NCBI RefSeq assembly: GCF_022267515.1
Contig: NZ_JAKFGB010000007.1
Coordinates: forward strand, 62,001-126,000
Direction of reading: 5' to 3'
DNA from: Rubinisphaera margarita
Lineage (GTDB): Bacteria; Planctomycetota; Planctomycetia; Planctomycetales; Planctomycetaceae
Length of the DNA stretch: 64,000 nt
Shown here piece after piece: positions 10,367-18,934 of the stretch (position 1 is its first letter; the number at the start of each line of letters is the position of its first letter). The notes beneath the pieces were generated by a model. That model saw only the letters and a program-made list of their open reading frames with translations. It was not told the origin of the DNA and made no database searches. The position numbers were made by a program, and so were the translations under genes.

Positions 10367-10466
10367 AGCAGATTCGACATTCGCCTGCACGCATTTTCGG
10401 AGCAAACTCAGCACGGCAGGAGATTGGCGCCCATGCGACTGCAGGAGAAGCATGAAAAGCTCTAGA
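10362..10466. repeat. 105-bp palindrome-ended repeat, copy A (TCTAGAGC family)
   Basis: The element begins TCTAGAGCA and ends GCTCTAGA. It aligns over its full length with the reverse complement of 39480-39586 (about three quarters or more identical by eye), sharing CCCATGCGACTGCAGG, GGAGCAAA and GAAGCATGAA. A third, decayed copy lies at about 25985-26088. Short length, inverted ends and no coding capacity suggest a MITE-like element or a repeat moved in trans. Confidence 0.8.
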
Positions 10467-10565
10467 GCGATTCGCTCAGCAGGATATCCGCGCAGGAGCG
10501 GCCTTCGTCTGAATCGCCTCACTTCACATGGACGGAATCGTTACTCTTCCAAGTCCACTGCTCTA
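10463..10565. repeat. TAGAGCG-ended repeat, copy E
   Basis: It begins TAGAGCGATTCGCTC and ends TGCTCTA, sharing its first bases with the right end of copy A. In reverse orientation it resembles 61190-61293: both have TAGAGCG with TCGCTC, A-T-x-T-C-C-G-C-G, GAATCGCCT, and a GTTAC motif near the far end. Similarity is weaker than in the A/B/C family. Its right edge lies directly before AAAAGG, the likely ribosome-binding site of scpB. Confidence 0.6.
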
Positions 10566-10579
10566 AAAGGTCTGTCTTC

Positions 10580-11329
10580 GTGCAAGGTTGGTCGGTTTTC
10601 GCTGTGAATTCTTCCTGGACGGGCCCATTCGCCTGGCCGCCAAGAAGCGAGCGGCCCGCCCGGGAGAAGCTGTCTCTGGCGGTCTCTTCCGCCGACGTAC
10701 AGGCCCCGTTCAGCTGCATCCGCACGCCCCAACTCGCACGACTCGAAGCCGCTCTTTTCGTCGCCGACGCCCCCCTGTCGGCTAAGAAGCTCGCCGACGC
10801 CGCCAAGCTGATCGACACGGGCCAGTGTCACCTACTCGTCGAACAACTCAACGAGATGTACGACCACGATCAGTCCCCCTTCCGCATCGAACAGATCGCC
10901 AGTGGCTACCAGCTGCTCACCCGTTCGCAATACTCGCAGTGGCTCGACCGCATTCACCACCGCCATGTCGAATTGAAGCTCACGCCGCCGACGCTGGAAA
11001 CACTGACGATCATTGCGTACCGACAACCGATTACCCGAGCCGATGTCGAAGCCATTCGCGGCGTGCAGTCGTCGGAAGTCATCAAGCAGCTGATGGAACG
11101 CCAGCTGATCCGCATCGGCGGCGAGGAAGATTCCCTCGGTCGTCCGTATCTCTACGAAACGACAAAGACGTTCCTGCAGTTCATGGGCATCCGACGCATC
11201 GATCAGCTCCCGAACTACGCGGAACTCCGAAAGCCGCCCGCTACGGAAACCGAAAGCACTCCGCCGGAAAACGCCGCCGCAGACGACGACAGTGGCGAGA
11301 CAAATCACGAAGAATCGCAAGCCGCGTGA
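10580..11329 (+). CDS. scpB: segregation and condensation protein B
   Basis: A 249-residue ScpB homologue, the winged-helix kleisin-partner subunit of the bacterial SMC condensin. Family signatures: L-E-A-A-L-F-V-A-D-A-P-L-S near residue 54; the second winged helix T-L-E-T-L-T-I-I-A-Y-R-Q-P-I-T-R-A-D-V-E near 139-158; and I-R-G-V-x-S followed by G-R-P-Y-L-Y-x-T-T-K-x-F-L. The first ~45 residues and the acidic tail after about 215 are outside the core. The GTG at 10580 has AAAAGG nine bases before it, but a later start is possible because the N-terminal extension looks non-domain. scpA and smc are not in this window. Confidence 0.9.
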   Translation: MQGWSVFAVNSSWTGPFAWPPRSERPAREKLSLAVSSADVQAPFSCIRTPQLARLEAALFVADAPLSAKKLADAAKLIDTGQCHLLVEQLNEMYDHDQSPFRIEQIASGYQLLTRSQYSQWLDRIHHRHVELKLTPPTLETLTIIAYRQPITRADVEAIRGVQSSEVIKQLMERQLIRIGGEEDSLGRPYLYETTKTFLQFMGIRRIDQLPNYAELRKPPATETESTPPENAAADDDSGETNHEESQAA

Positions 11330-11506
11330 ACGATCGCGTTTCCCACCGCAGCCGCATTCCGGACGTACGCCAACAGATGCCAGCACTTACCGAAGCGCTC
11401 CGGTCTCACCGACAGGACCACCCCAAAAGGCGTCGATAGAGTACTGTGCAGACCTCGGCAAAGCCCGGCACACGTCTGAGTCACCCCGATCACTGCCGGT
11501 TCAGAG

Positions 11507-11530
11507 CATGCCCACGCGAGCGTGGGCATG
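11507..11530. repeat. intergenic hairpin, CATGCCCACG family
   Basis: A perfect 11-bp inverted repeat, CATGCCCACGC, GA spacer, GCGTGGGCATG. It sits between convergent scpB and hisB. The same arms occur at 28649-28675, also between convergent genes. It has no T-run; a role as bidirectional terminator or a REP-like repeat is inferred. Confidence 0.7.
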
Positions 11531-11544
11531 GCACCACTCAACGA

Positions 11545-12138
11545 CTACTCTGTGAGTGTTCCCTTTGACGACGGCACGCCGGTCTGTCGCGGATCGTTTG
11601 TGAGCGCCTGACGCAGAGCCCGCGCTGTCGCCTTGAAGATCGCTTCCGAGATGTGGTGACTGTTCTGGCCGTGGTTCAACACAACGTGCAGATTCATCAG
11701 GGCGTTCGCCGCCAGCGCCTGCAGGAACTCGGCTACGAGCTGAGTGTCGAACGTGCCGATCTTCTCGGTCGGAAAGGCGAACTTCTGCTCGAACCAGACA
11801 CGGCCACTCAGGTCGAGTGCGACCGTGGCCAGCGTCTCGTCCATCGGCAGGATCATAAATCCATAGCGGGTGATCCCCTTCTTATCGCCGACGGCCTGAT
11901 GAATCGCCTTGCCGAGACAGATCCCGATATCCTCGGTCGTGTGGTGATCGTCGACATCGAGATCGCCGGTTGCTTTCACCGTGAGATCGAAGCAGCCATG
12001 TTTGGCGAACAGCGTCAGCATATGGTTGAGGAAGCCGACACCGGTATCGATGTCGACCTGTCCGGTGCCGTCGAGGTCGATGGTCAGTTCAATCTGCGTT
12101 TCGCCGGTCTGTCGTTTGATCGTGGCTGTACGTGCCAT
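11545..12138 (-). CDS. hisB: imidazoleglycerol-phosphate dehydratase
   Basis: A 197-residue monofunctional HisB, which dehydrates imidazole glycerol phosphate to imidazole acetol phosphate in histidine synthesis. Both metal-binding signatures are present: D-H-H-T-T-E-D-I-G near residue 62 and N-H-G-Q-N-S-H-H-I-S-E-A near 156-167, plus G-V-G-F-L-N-H-M near 33. Length matches the single-domain family (about 195). The ATG at 12138 is preceded by AGGGAGCAGCGG; the frame is open further upstream but that sequence is not family-like. No other his genes are adjacent. It converges with scpB and diverges from the DUF1549/1553 gene at 12419. Confidence 0.95.
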   Translation of the reverse strand: MARTATIKRQTGETQIELTIDLDGTGQVDIDTGVGFLNHMLTLFAKHGCFDLTVKATGDLDVDDHHTTEDIGICLGKAIHQAVGDKKGITRYGFMILPMDETLATVALDLSGRVWFEQKFAFPTEKIGTFDTQLVAEFLQALAANALMNLHVVLNHGQNSHHISEAIFKATARALRQALTNDPRQTGVPSSKGTLTE

Positions 12139-12418
12139 CCGCTGCTCCCTGGGTTCTGTACTGCTCGTTGTTCGAGTCAATTGTAGATGTTCAGGCAAAC
12201 CGGTTCGATCGAGCGGGTACTGAAACCGCAAAAATCGCCTGATCCCCTGTCGGAAGGACCGGTTTTTCAGCAAAATGGTTCCCATCAACAGCGGCAAATG
12301 GATACAATCCAACAGGTTCGGGCGACAGAACCTGCCTGAACGGAATTCTCGCCTGCCGCCCAGAGCGTGCCGCGTTTCCCGCCATCGCACCTCCATCTCC
12401 GCCTTGCGAATCGTGATC

Positions 12419-14794
12419 ATGAAGAACACCGTCCTGCAAATCTGCGTCGTTCTCTGCGGACTGGCCAGCCACTCTTTCGCTGCGGATCTCGATTTTAATC
12501 GGGATATCCGTCCGATTCTCTCCGACAAATGCATCGGCTGTCATGGCCCGGATGAAGAACATCGCGAAGCCGATCTTCGGCTCGATGAACGGGATGCCGC
12601 CTTCGAAGACCGGGGCGGATATGCCGCCATTGTTCCCGGCAAGCCGGAGGAGAGCGAGCTGATTGCCCGCATTCTGGAAACCGATCACGATCTGAAGATG
12701 CCGCCCGAGCATTCTCAGAAATCGCTCACGCCAGAAGACATCGACAAGTTGCAGCAGTGGATCGCTGAGGGAGCCGAGTGGGAACCACACTGGGCGTACG
12801 TCACGCCAGAACTGGTGGACACCCCAGAGATCGATCAACCGGAGTGGAGCAACAACTTCATCGATAACTTCGTCGCCGCGGAAGTGAAGCGACAGGGGAT
12901 GACGTTCGCAGGCGATGCCGATCCGGTCACCCTGCTCCGCCGCGTCTGCTTCGATCTCACGGGACTTCCTCCCACACTGGAGATGGTCGATGCCTTCGAG
13001 AAGGATCATTCCCCCGCCGCAGTGAACGTGCTGATTGATGAACTGCTCGCCTCCGAGCACTACGGAGAGCGAATGGCGATGGTCTGGCTCGATCTGGTGC
13101 GGTACGCCGACACCGTCGGCTATCACGGCGATCAGGATCACAGCATTTCGCCGTATCGCGACTGGGTCATCAACGCCTTCAATGACAATATGAAGTTCGA
13201 CCAGTTCACCCGCGAGCAACTCGCCGGCGATCTGATGGAGGACTCGGGAGTCGACGAGCTCGTCGCCTCCGGCTACAACCGACTTCTGCAGACGACGCAC
13301 GAAGGCGGGCTGCAGCAGAAGGAGTATCTCGCGATCTACGCAGCCGATCGCGTCCGCAATGTCTCGGCTGTCTGGATGGGAGCGACGGTCGGATGTGCTC
13401 AATGCCATACGCACAAGTACGACCCGTATACGATCACCGACTTCTACTCCCTGGCGGCGTTCTTTGCAGATCTCGACGAAGCAAAGCACTTCACCTCGGG
13501 AGGCAATTCGCTGCCCACTAAGCGCGAGCCGGAAATGCTCGTGCTTCCGCCGGAACTTCGTGAAGAACGGGCCCGACTCGTCGAGGAGAAGGCGGAACTG
13601 GCAAAACTCGCTAGTACAGCCTCCGATGATTCCGAACTGGCCGAACAGACTCAGCAGATCGCTGAGATCGACGCCGCGATCAAGGAGATCGAGAAATCCG
13701 GCCGTCTGACGATGATTTCGAAGTCGATCGAACCACGCGTGATGCGGGTGCTGCCCCGGGGCAACTGGATGGACGATTCCGGGCCAATTGTGGAGCCGGC
13801 TGTACCGGAGTTTCTCCCGGCGATCGAAACCAGCGGGGACCGGGCCACGCGGCTCGATCTCGCCAACTGGCTGGTCGACGACGAGAACGGCGTCGGACTG
13901 CTGACCGCCCGTGTGATGGTGAATCGACTCTGGGCGATCATGTTCGGCCGGGGTCTGGCGGACCTCACCGATTTTGGAGGCCAGGGGAAGCCGCCGACTC
14001 ATCCCGAACTGCTCGACCGGCTCGCAATTGAGTTCGTCGAATCGGGCTGGGACATCAAGCACATGATGCGACTCATGGCTCAGAGCCGAATCTATCAGCT
14101 CAGTTCACTGGCAAGTGTCGAGCAGATGCAGCGCGATCCGGACAACAAATACTACTCACGCCAGTCCCGCTTTCGTCTCCACGCAGAGATGGTGCGGGAC
14201 AACGCCCTGGCCGTCAGCGGCCTGCTCGTGACCGAAATTGGTGGTCGAAGTGCCCGTCCGTATCAGCCGGCTGGTTATTACCGGCATCTCAACTTCCCCA
14301 CCCGGAAGTATGTCGCCGACAAAGATACGAATCAGTGGCGACGCGGCGTCTATATGCACTGGCAGCGGCAGTTTTTGCATCCGATGTTGAAGGCCTTCGA
14401 TGCGCCCAGTCGGGAGGAATGCACAGCCGAGCGGCCGCGTTCCAACACGCCGCTCGCGGCTCTCACGCTGCTCAACGATGACAGCTTCGTCGAAGCAGCC
14501 CGGATGATGGCGGCTCGCGTGATTCAGGAAGGCGGCGAGACCGAACAGAGTCGCCTCGACTACGCCTGCCGCCTGACGATGTCCCGTACTCCCGATGAGT
14601 CCGAGCAGCAGATCCTCACAACATTACGTCACGAACAACACGAATATTATCAGCAGCATTCCAAAGAACGGGAACAGGTTCTGCAGACCGGGCTGGCGAA
14701 GTCTCCCGAGGATCTCGATCCCACCGAGCTGGCCGCGTGGATGCAGGTCTGCCGGGTGCTGCTCAACCTGAGTGAAGTCACCACCCGCAACTGA
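12419..14794 (+). CDS. DUF1549/DUF1553 protein with N-terminal cytochrome-c-type domain
   Basis: A 791-residue exported planctomycete protein of the PSCyt1-DUF1549-DUF1553 architecture. ATG at 12419 is chosen because a clean signal peptide follows (cleavage near F-A-A-D). C-I-G-C-H lies at 38-42 within the F-N-R-D-I-R-P-I-L-S-D-K cytochrome context and a second C-A-Q-C-H near 326. DUF1549 spans about 145-340 (R-R-V-C-F-D-L-T-G-L-P-P). DUF1553 spans about 475-740 with V-M-V-N-R-L-W-A. A glutamate/alanine-rich coiled coil lies at about 380-425. It is paired with the DUF1501 gene 128 bases downstream. Redox or carbohydrate-related roles have been suggested for the family but not shown. Confidence 0.92.
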   Translation: MKNTVLQICVVLCGLASHSFAADLDFNRDIRPILSDKCIGCHGPDEEHREADLRLDERDAAFEDRGGYAAIVPGKPEESELIARILETDHDLKMPPEHSQKSLTPEDIDKLQQWIAEGAEWEPHWAYVTPELVDTPEIDQPEWSNNFIDNFVAAEVKRQGMTFAGDADPVTLLRRVCFDLTGLPPTLEMVDAFEKDHSPAAVNVLIDELLASEHYGERMAMVWLDLVRYADTVGYHGDQDHSISPYRDWVINAFNDNMKFDQFTREQLAGDLMEDSGVDELVASGYNRLLQTTHEGGLQQKEYLAIYAADRVRNVSAVWMGATVGCAQCHTHKYDPYTITDFYSLAAFFADLDEAKHFTSGGNSLPTKREPEMLVLPPELREERARLVEEKAELAKLASTASDDSELAEQTQQIAEIDAAIKEIEKSGRLTMISKSIEPRVMRVLPRGNWMDDSGPIVEPAVPEFLPAIETSGDRATRLDLANWLVDDENGVGLLTARVMVNRLWAIMFGRGLADLTDFGGQGKPPTHPELLDRLAIEFVESGWDIKHMMRLMAQSRIYQLSSLASVEQMQRDPDNKYYSRQSRFRLHAEMVRDNALAVSGLLVTEIGGRSARPYQPAGYYRHLNFPTRKYVADKDTNQWRRGVYMHWQRQFLHPMLKAFDAPSREECTAERPRSNTPLAALTLLNDDSFVEAARMMAARVIQEGGETEQSRLDYACRLTMSRTPDESEQQILTTLRHEQHEYYQQHSKEREQVLQTGLAKSPEDLDPTELAAWMQVCRVLLNLSEVTTRN

Positions 14795-14840
14795 TAGGTT
14801 TGCCCCCTCGCTGAAACTTGGACGGAATTCAGTTGGGTGC

Positions 14841-14863
14841 CACTGCTGGCTTGCCCAGCAGTG
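14841..14863. repeat. intergenic hairpin with GCTTGC-type centre
   Basis: Stem CACTGCTGG (14841-14849) with CCAGCAGTG (14855-14863) and loop CTTGC. It shares the G-G-C-T-T-G-C centre of the hairpin at 28649-28675 although the arms differ. It lies between two co-directional genes, the DUF1549/1553 gene and its DUF1501 partner. Confidence 0.55.
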
Positions 14864-14922
14864 CAAACTTGAGATCGACCGCGGATCAGTCATTTAAGAA
14901 GACCAGCGATAACGAGGCTGTC

Positions 14923-16353
14923 ATGTCCCTTGAACACGATCTGGCGACACGCATTAATCGCCGTGCTTTCCTGGCCCGTTCCGGCGTCGGCCTTGGAGCA
15001 GCGGCGCTCACGTCCCTGCTGCAGCGAGACGGACTCGCGAACAGTTCGACGCCCAAGGCGAATGCATCGTTTCCGAACTTTCGCCCGCGTGTGAAGCGGG
15101 TGATCTTCCTCTGCATGGCCGGCGGGCCTTCGCATCTGGAAACCTTCGACTACAAGCCGGAACTTGAACGAATCAGCGGCCAGCCGATGCCCTCTTCGTT
15201 CACCGAAGGCCAGCCGATCGCCCAGTTGCAGGGGCAGGAGCTGAAAGCTCAAGGGCCGTTGATTCCGTTCCGCAAGCATGGTTCGAGCGGACTGGAGATC
15301 AGCGACTATCTCCCCTGGCACGGCAAGATGGCCGATGACATCTGCGTCATCAAATCGATGCACACCGAGCAGATCAATCACGATCCGGCTCACACCTTCA
15401 TGAACACCGGCACGGCGATTTCCGGCCGCCCGTCGATGGGGTCCTGGATTCAGTACGGCCTCGGTGCGGAAGCGGACGATCTTCCCGGCTTCGTGGTGAT
15501 GACCAGCGTCGGCGGCCGCAACCCGCAGCCGATCGCTTCCCGTCAGTGGGGAGCCGGATTCCTGCCAAGCCGGTATCAGGGCGTCGAGTTCAACTCCAGT
15601 GGAGATCCTGTCTACTACGTGAAGCCGCCCAGGGGGGTATCGCTTTCTCAGCAGCAGAAGCTCGTCGCGGCGATTAACCAGCTCGATCAGCATCGCCAGC
15701 AGACGGTTCGCAACCCCGAACTCGACACCCGCATCGCCGCCTACGAGATGGCCTTCAAGATGCAGACCTCGGTTCCCGACCTGATGGACATGTCGAACGA
15801 GCCGAAGCACATTCTCGATATGTACGGAGCCGTGCCCGGCGATGGATCGTACGCGTCGAATTGCCTGCTCGCCCGACGTCTCGCCGAGCGTGGCGTGCGG
15901 TTTATCCATCTGTACCATCGTGGCTGGGACCATCACGGCGGCCTCGACAAGTACATGAAAGTCTGCTGCGGCCTGACCGATCAGCCGACGTATGCGTTGC
16001 TTACCGACTTGAAGCAACGGGGCATGCTCGATGAAACGCTCATCATCTGGGGTGGCGAGTTTGGCCGCACACCGATGTTTCAGGGCAAAGGGGGCGTCGG
16101 TCGCGATCACCATATCCGCGGCTTCTCAATGTGGATGGCCGGCGGCGGTATCCAGGGCGGCACCTCCTACGGCAACACCGACGAACTCGGCTACCACGCC
16201 GTCGAAAAGCCGGTCCACGTCCGCGATCTGCACGCGACGATGCTCCACATGCTGGGGATCGACTGGCGGAAGCTGTATTATCAGTACCAGGGCCTCGACA
16301 TGCGGCTGACGGGCGTGGAAGAAGCTCACGTGCTGAAGGACATCTTCAGCTGA
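14923..16353 (+). CDS. DUF1501 protein (Tat-exported)
   Basis: A 476-residue partner of the preceding DUF1549/1553 protein. The ATG at 14923 gives a twin-arginine signal (I-N-R-R-A-F-L-A-R) followed by a hydrophobic G/A/L stretch; the upstream in-frame extension is unlike a protein start. Body signatures: F-L-C-M-A-G-G-P-S-H-L-E-T-F-D-Y-K-P near residue 64-81, W-D-H-H-G-G near 335, and W-G-G-E-F-G-R-T-P near 375. DUF1501 proteins have an alkaline-phosphatase/sulfatase-like fold; the substrate is unknown. Compared with the copy at 7635 it is about 40 residues longer and clearly a separate paralogue. Confidence 0.92.
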   Translation: MSLEHDLATRINRRAFLARSGVGLGAAALTSLLQRDGLANSSTPKANASFPNFRPRVKRVIFLCMAGGPSHLETFDYKPELERISGQPMPSSFTEGQPIAQLQGQELKAQGPLIPFRKHGSSGLEISDYLPWHGKMADDICVIKSMHTEQINHDPAHTFMNTGTAISGRPSMGSWIQYGLGAEADDLPGFVVMTSVGGRNPQPIASRQWGAGFLPSRYQGVEFNSSGDPVYYVKPPRGVSLSQQQKLVAAINQLDQHRQQTVRNPELDTRIAAYEMAFKMQTSVPDLMDMSNEPKHILDMYGAVPGDGSYASNCLLARRLAERGVRFIHLYHRGWDHHGGLDKYMKVCCGLTDQPTYALLTDLKQRGMLDETLIIWGGEFGRTPMFQGKGGVGRDHHIRGFSMWMAGGGIQGGTSYGNTDELGYHAVEKPVHVRDLHATMLHMLGIDWRKLYYQYQGLDMRLTGVEEAHVLKDIFS

Positions 16354-16696
16354 ACGTCGCGGTAAGCTAGCGGAGATTGTCAGGCAAACCGTGTTCCTTC
16401 GCCCCCTTTAGGGGGAGAAGGTGCCCGAAGGGCGGATGAGGGGGCGATGAACTAGCGGCGTTCCGGATTTCTACCTGATATCAACGGCCCGCCGAGCATG
16501 TCACCCGCATTTCCCCCTCACCCTAACCCTCTCCCCCAAGGGGGCGAGGGAACATGTTAAGTTGAAACTGATCAAGAATACGGGCCTGACAAATAGCGAC
16601 AGGCAGACTACGACCTTGTTCACCCGAATTCGGCGGCAGGATGCCGCCGCTACGCCCCCTACTCCACCTCAGTAGACCAGACAGCAAATAAACATC
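16354..16696. repeat. 343-base gene-free interval packed with palindromic repeats
   Basis: No gene is supported here. The interval holds G/C-rich inverted repeats: 16401-16445 (GCCCCCTTTAGGGGG ... GGATGAGGGGGC) and, roughly as its inverted counterpart, 16511-16552 (CCCCCTCACCC ... CTCCCCCAAGGGGGCGAGGG). There is also a 7-bp hairpin at 16631-16649 (CGGCGGC, AGGAT, GCCGCCG). The CCCTCACCC/CTCCCCC type of repeat is known from many bacterial genomes as an extragenic palindrome. It separates the DUF1501 gene from the GlmL-type operon, whose promoter must lie within or after these repeats. Confidence 0.7.
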
Positions 16697-17077
16697 ATGG
16701 CGTGGGAACGACTCAAACATGCTTTCGCGATCGGTTCCAAAGAAAAGGAGCCGCTGACGCCGAAGCAGGAAGAGATGCTCGATCGGCTTGCAAAGGCAAT
16801 TCAGAAGCGGCGGCTCACGCCGGCCGCTGGGGCGTTTCTTGAGTTGTCGCGGCCGTTGACTTACATCGGCGCGCAGGGCCTGCACTTTCTCGAGCCGATC
16901 GCCACGTCGATTTTTTCTGCCGAGGAGTATCGCGAGTTCTCCTCGTTTCTGGAACGGCGGGATGCTGTCGATCTTGTCTGTTCCCGTCTGGATGCTCTGG
17001 AGAGTGGCAAGGACTCGGGGAATGCATTACCCTCTGAGGCGGCTGATTCGCCAGCCTCGCGACGCAGCCCAGATTGA
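16697..17077 (+). CDS. small hypothetical protein heading the GlmL-type operon
   Basis: A 126-residue soluble protein I do not recognise. Seen: a helical N-terminus starting M-A-W-E-R-L-K, then L-T-P-K-Q-E-E-M-L-D-R-L-A-K-A-I-Q-K-R-R-L, and a middle segment A-F-L-E-L-S-R-P-L-T-Y-I-G-A-Q-G-L-H-F-L-E-P. The tail is Ser/Ala-rich and probably disordered. No membrane segment, signal or metal motif. It ends 33 bases before the MutL/GlmL-type ATPase gene on the same strand, so it is probably co-transcribed; whether it belongs functionally to that system is unknown. The F-L-E-P segment suggests a helical protein that may act at the membrane surface. Confidence 0.7.
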   Translation: MAWERLKHAFAIGSKEKEPLTPKQEEMLDRLAKAIQKRRLTPAAGAFLELSRPLTYIGAQGLHFLEPIATSIFSAEEYREFSSFLERRDAVDLVCSRLDALESGKDSGNALPSEAADSPASRRSPD

Positions 17078-17110
17078 CAGACACGTTCAACGGTATGGAA
17101 ACCGCTGCCA

Positions 17111-18904
17111 GTGATATCCCCTGAAAATATCAACGTCATCCTGGCCACCGATTGTGGAAGCACCACAACGAAGGCCATCATGATCGAGAAGATCGACGGG
17201 CACTATCGTCAGACCTATCGCGGCGAAGCTCCCACCACGGTTGAGGAACCCGCTGCGGATGTGACGATCGGTGTCACGAATGCCATCGCGGAAATCGGCG
17301 AGCTCGCCGGCCGCCGTCTGCTTGATGAGAACAACCAGATCATCCGCCCCGCCAATGGGAACGAGGGCTGCGATATCTATATCTCCACCTCCAGTGCCGG
17401 CGGTGGACTGCAGATGCTGGTCTCGGGCGTCGTCCGCGAGATGACCGCCGCTTCCGCCAAACGAGCTGCCCTCGGAGCCGGGGCAATCGTGCTCGATATG
17501 ATTTCCGCCAACGACAAACGCAAGCCGTTCGAGCAGATTCAACGGATTCGCGAGCTTCGTCCGGACATGATTCTGATGTCCGGCGGCACCGATGGTGGCA
17601 CCGAGAAGCACGTCGTCAAGCTGGCTGAACTTATCGCGCCGGCCAAGCCGCAACCGCGTTTCGGCAGTGAATACCGGATGCCGGTCATCTACGCTGGCAA
17701 CAAACAGGCCTGGCCGCTGGTCCAGAACACCTTCGACGATTCGGTCGAACTTTCGCAGGTCGAGAACGTTCGCCCGACCCTTGACGAAGAGAATCTCGGA
17801 CCGGCTCGCGACAAAATTCACGACCTGTTTCTCGAACACGTTATGGCACACGCCCCCGGTTACGATCGACTCATCGACTGGGCTGATGCGCCCATCATGC
17901 CGACGCCGGGTGCGGTCGGAAACATCCTCAAGAGCATCGCCGATCAGTCGGGGATTAACGCTGTCGGGGTCGACATCGGCGGGGCAACAACCGATGTCTT
18001 CAGCGTCTTCGATGGCGAGTTCAACCGCACCGTGAGTGCGAACCTCGGGATGAGCTACTCGATCTCGAATGTCTGTGCCGAAGCGACCATGCCGATGATC
18101 CTCCGCTGGGTGCACGTCGACATGGACGAACGCGAACTGCGGAATCGCGTGAAGAACAAGATGATCCGCCCAACCACGATTCCCCAGTCGCTGGAAGCGC
18201 TGATCTTCGAGCAGGCCGTTTCGCGAGAAGCGCTTCGGCTCGCTTACGTTCAACACAAGGAATTCGCGACAACGCTCAAAGGCGTGCAGCAGCAGCGAAC
18301 CGTTGGGGATCTGTTCGTTCAGGACAGCAGCGGACGTTCCATCGTCAACAACATGAAGCTCGATCTGCTCGTCGCCTCGGGTGGAGTGCTCTCACATGCC
18401 CCGCGAATGGAACAGACCGCGGCCATGCTGATCGATGCGTTCGAACCGGAAGGCTTCACTCGGCTAGCCAAGGACAGCATCTTCATGATGCCCCATCTCG
18501 GCGTGCTCGCGCAGGTGCATCCCCAGGCGGCTCTCGAAGTCTTCGAGCGAGACTGCCTCATTTACCTGGGGACTTGTGTCGCCGCAGCCGGCACGCCGCA
18601 GCCGGGCAAAGTCGCCTTCGAGTACAAAATCACCGGCGACCTTCAGGCGCAGGGCGAAATGATGGCCGGCGACATCAAACAGTATCCGCTCGGCCCTGAC
18701 GAAACGGCGACCGTGGTCGTGAAGCCGAATCGCAAGCTCGACCTCGGCAATGGCAAAGGTCAGCCGGTCGAACGGGTCGTTCATGGCGGGACGGTCGGGC
18801 TGATTCTCGATGGCCGCGGACGTCCGCTCGTGGTCGGTGAAGAGCAATCCGGTTACAGCCGGGCCGATGTCGCCCGCTGGATCAAAGCCCTCGACCTTTA
18901 TTAA
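17111..18904 (+). CDS. GlmL/MutL-type (glutamate mutase activator-like) ATPase
   Basis: A 597-residue ASKHA-fold ATPase of the family named after clostridial glutamate mutase MutL; it is not the mismatch-repair MutL found at 59255. Seen: phosphate-1 motif D-C-G-S-T-T-T-K-A at 14-22, S-A-G-G-G-L near 95, L-M-S-G-G-T-D-G-G near 155-163, phosphate-2 motif V-D-I-G-G-A-T-T-D near 285, and L-V-A-S-G-G-V-L-S near 425. It is longer than the clostridial protein (about 460). The start is GTG at 17111. Neither glutamate mutase subunit (GlmS/GlmE) is nearby; instead it is followed by a KOW/barrel-sandwich protein and membrane proteins. I infer that the ATPase has been recruited to a membrane-associated process. 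Confidence 0.85.
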   Translation: MISPENINVILATDCGSTTTKAIMIEKIDGHYRQTYRGEAPTTVEEPAADVTIGVTNAIAEIGELAGRRLLDENNQIIRPANGNEGCDIYISTSSAGGGLQMLVSGVVREMTAASAKRAALGAGAIVLDMISANDKRKPFEQIQRIRELRPDMILMSGGTDGGTEKHVVKLAELIAPAKPQPRFGSEYRMPVIYAGNKQAWPLVQNTFDDSVELSQVENVRPTLDEENLGPARDKIHDLFLEHVMAHAPGYDRLIDWADAPIMPTPGAVGNILKSIADQSGINAVGVDIGGATTDVFSVFDGEFNRTVSANLGMSYSISNVCAEATMPMILRWVHVDMDERELRNRVKNKMIRPTTIPQSLEALIFEQAVSREALRLAYVQHKEFATTLKGVQQQRTVGDLFVQDSSGRSIVNNMKLDLLVASGGVLSHAPRMEQTAAMLIDAFEPEGFTRLAKDSIFMMPHLGVLAQVHPQAALEVFERDCLIYLGTCVAAAGTPQPGKVAFEYKITGDLQAQGEMMAGDIKQYPLGPDETATVVVKPNRKLDLGNGKGQPVERVVHGGTVGLILDGRGRPLVVGEEQSGYSRADVARWIKALDLY

Positions 18905-18934
18905 GAGACAACACTACTGGAGTAGACCGCCCCA

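Noticed and set aside
12191..14062. Minus-strand open frame of 623 codons opposite the DUF1549/1553 gene
   Set aside because: It lies wholly opposite a gene with clear cytochrome and DUF motifs and has no protein-like features of its own.
16354..17110. Cobalamin riboswitch before the GlmL-type operon
   Set aside because: A B12 riboswitch would be expected if the ATPase served a B12 enzyme, but no B12-box-like core was seen; the interval consists of palindromic repeats and a small gene.
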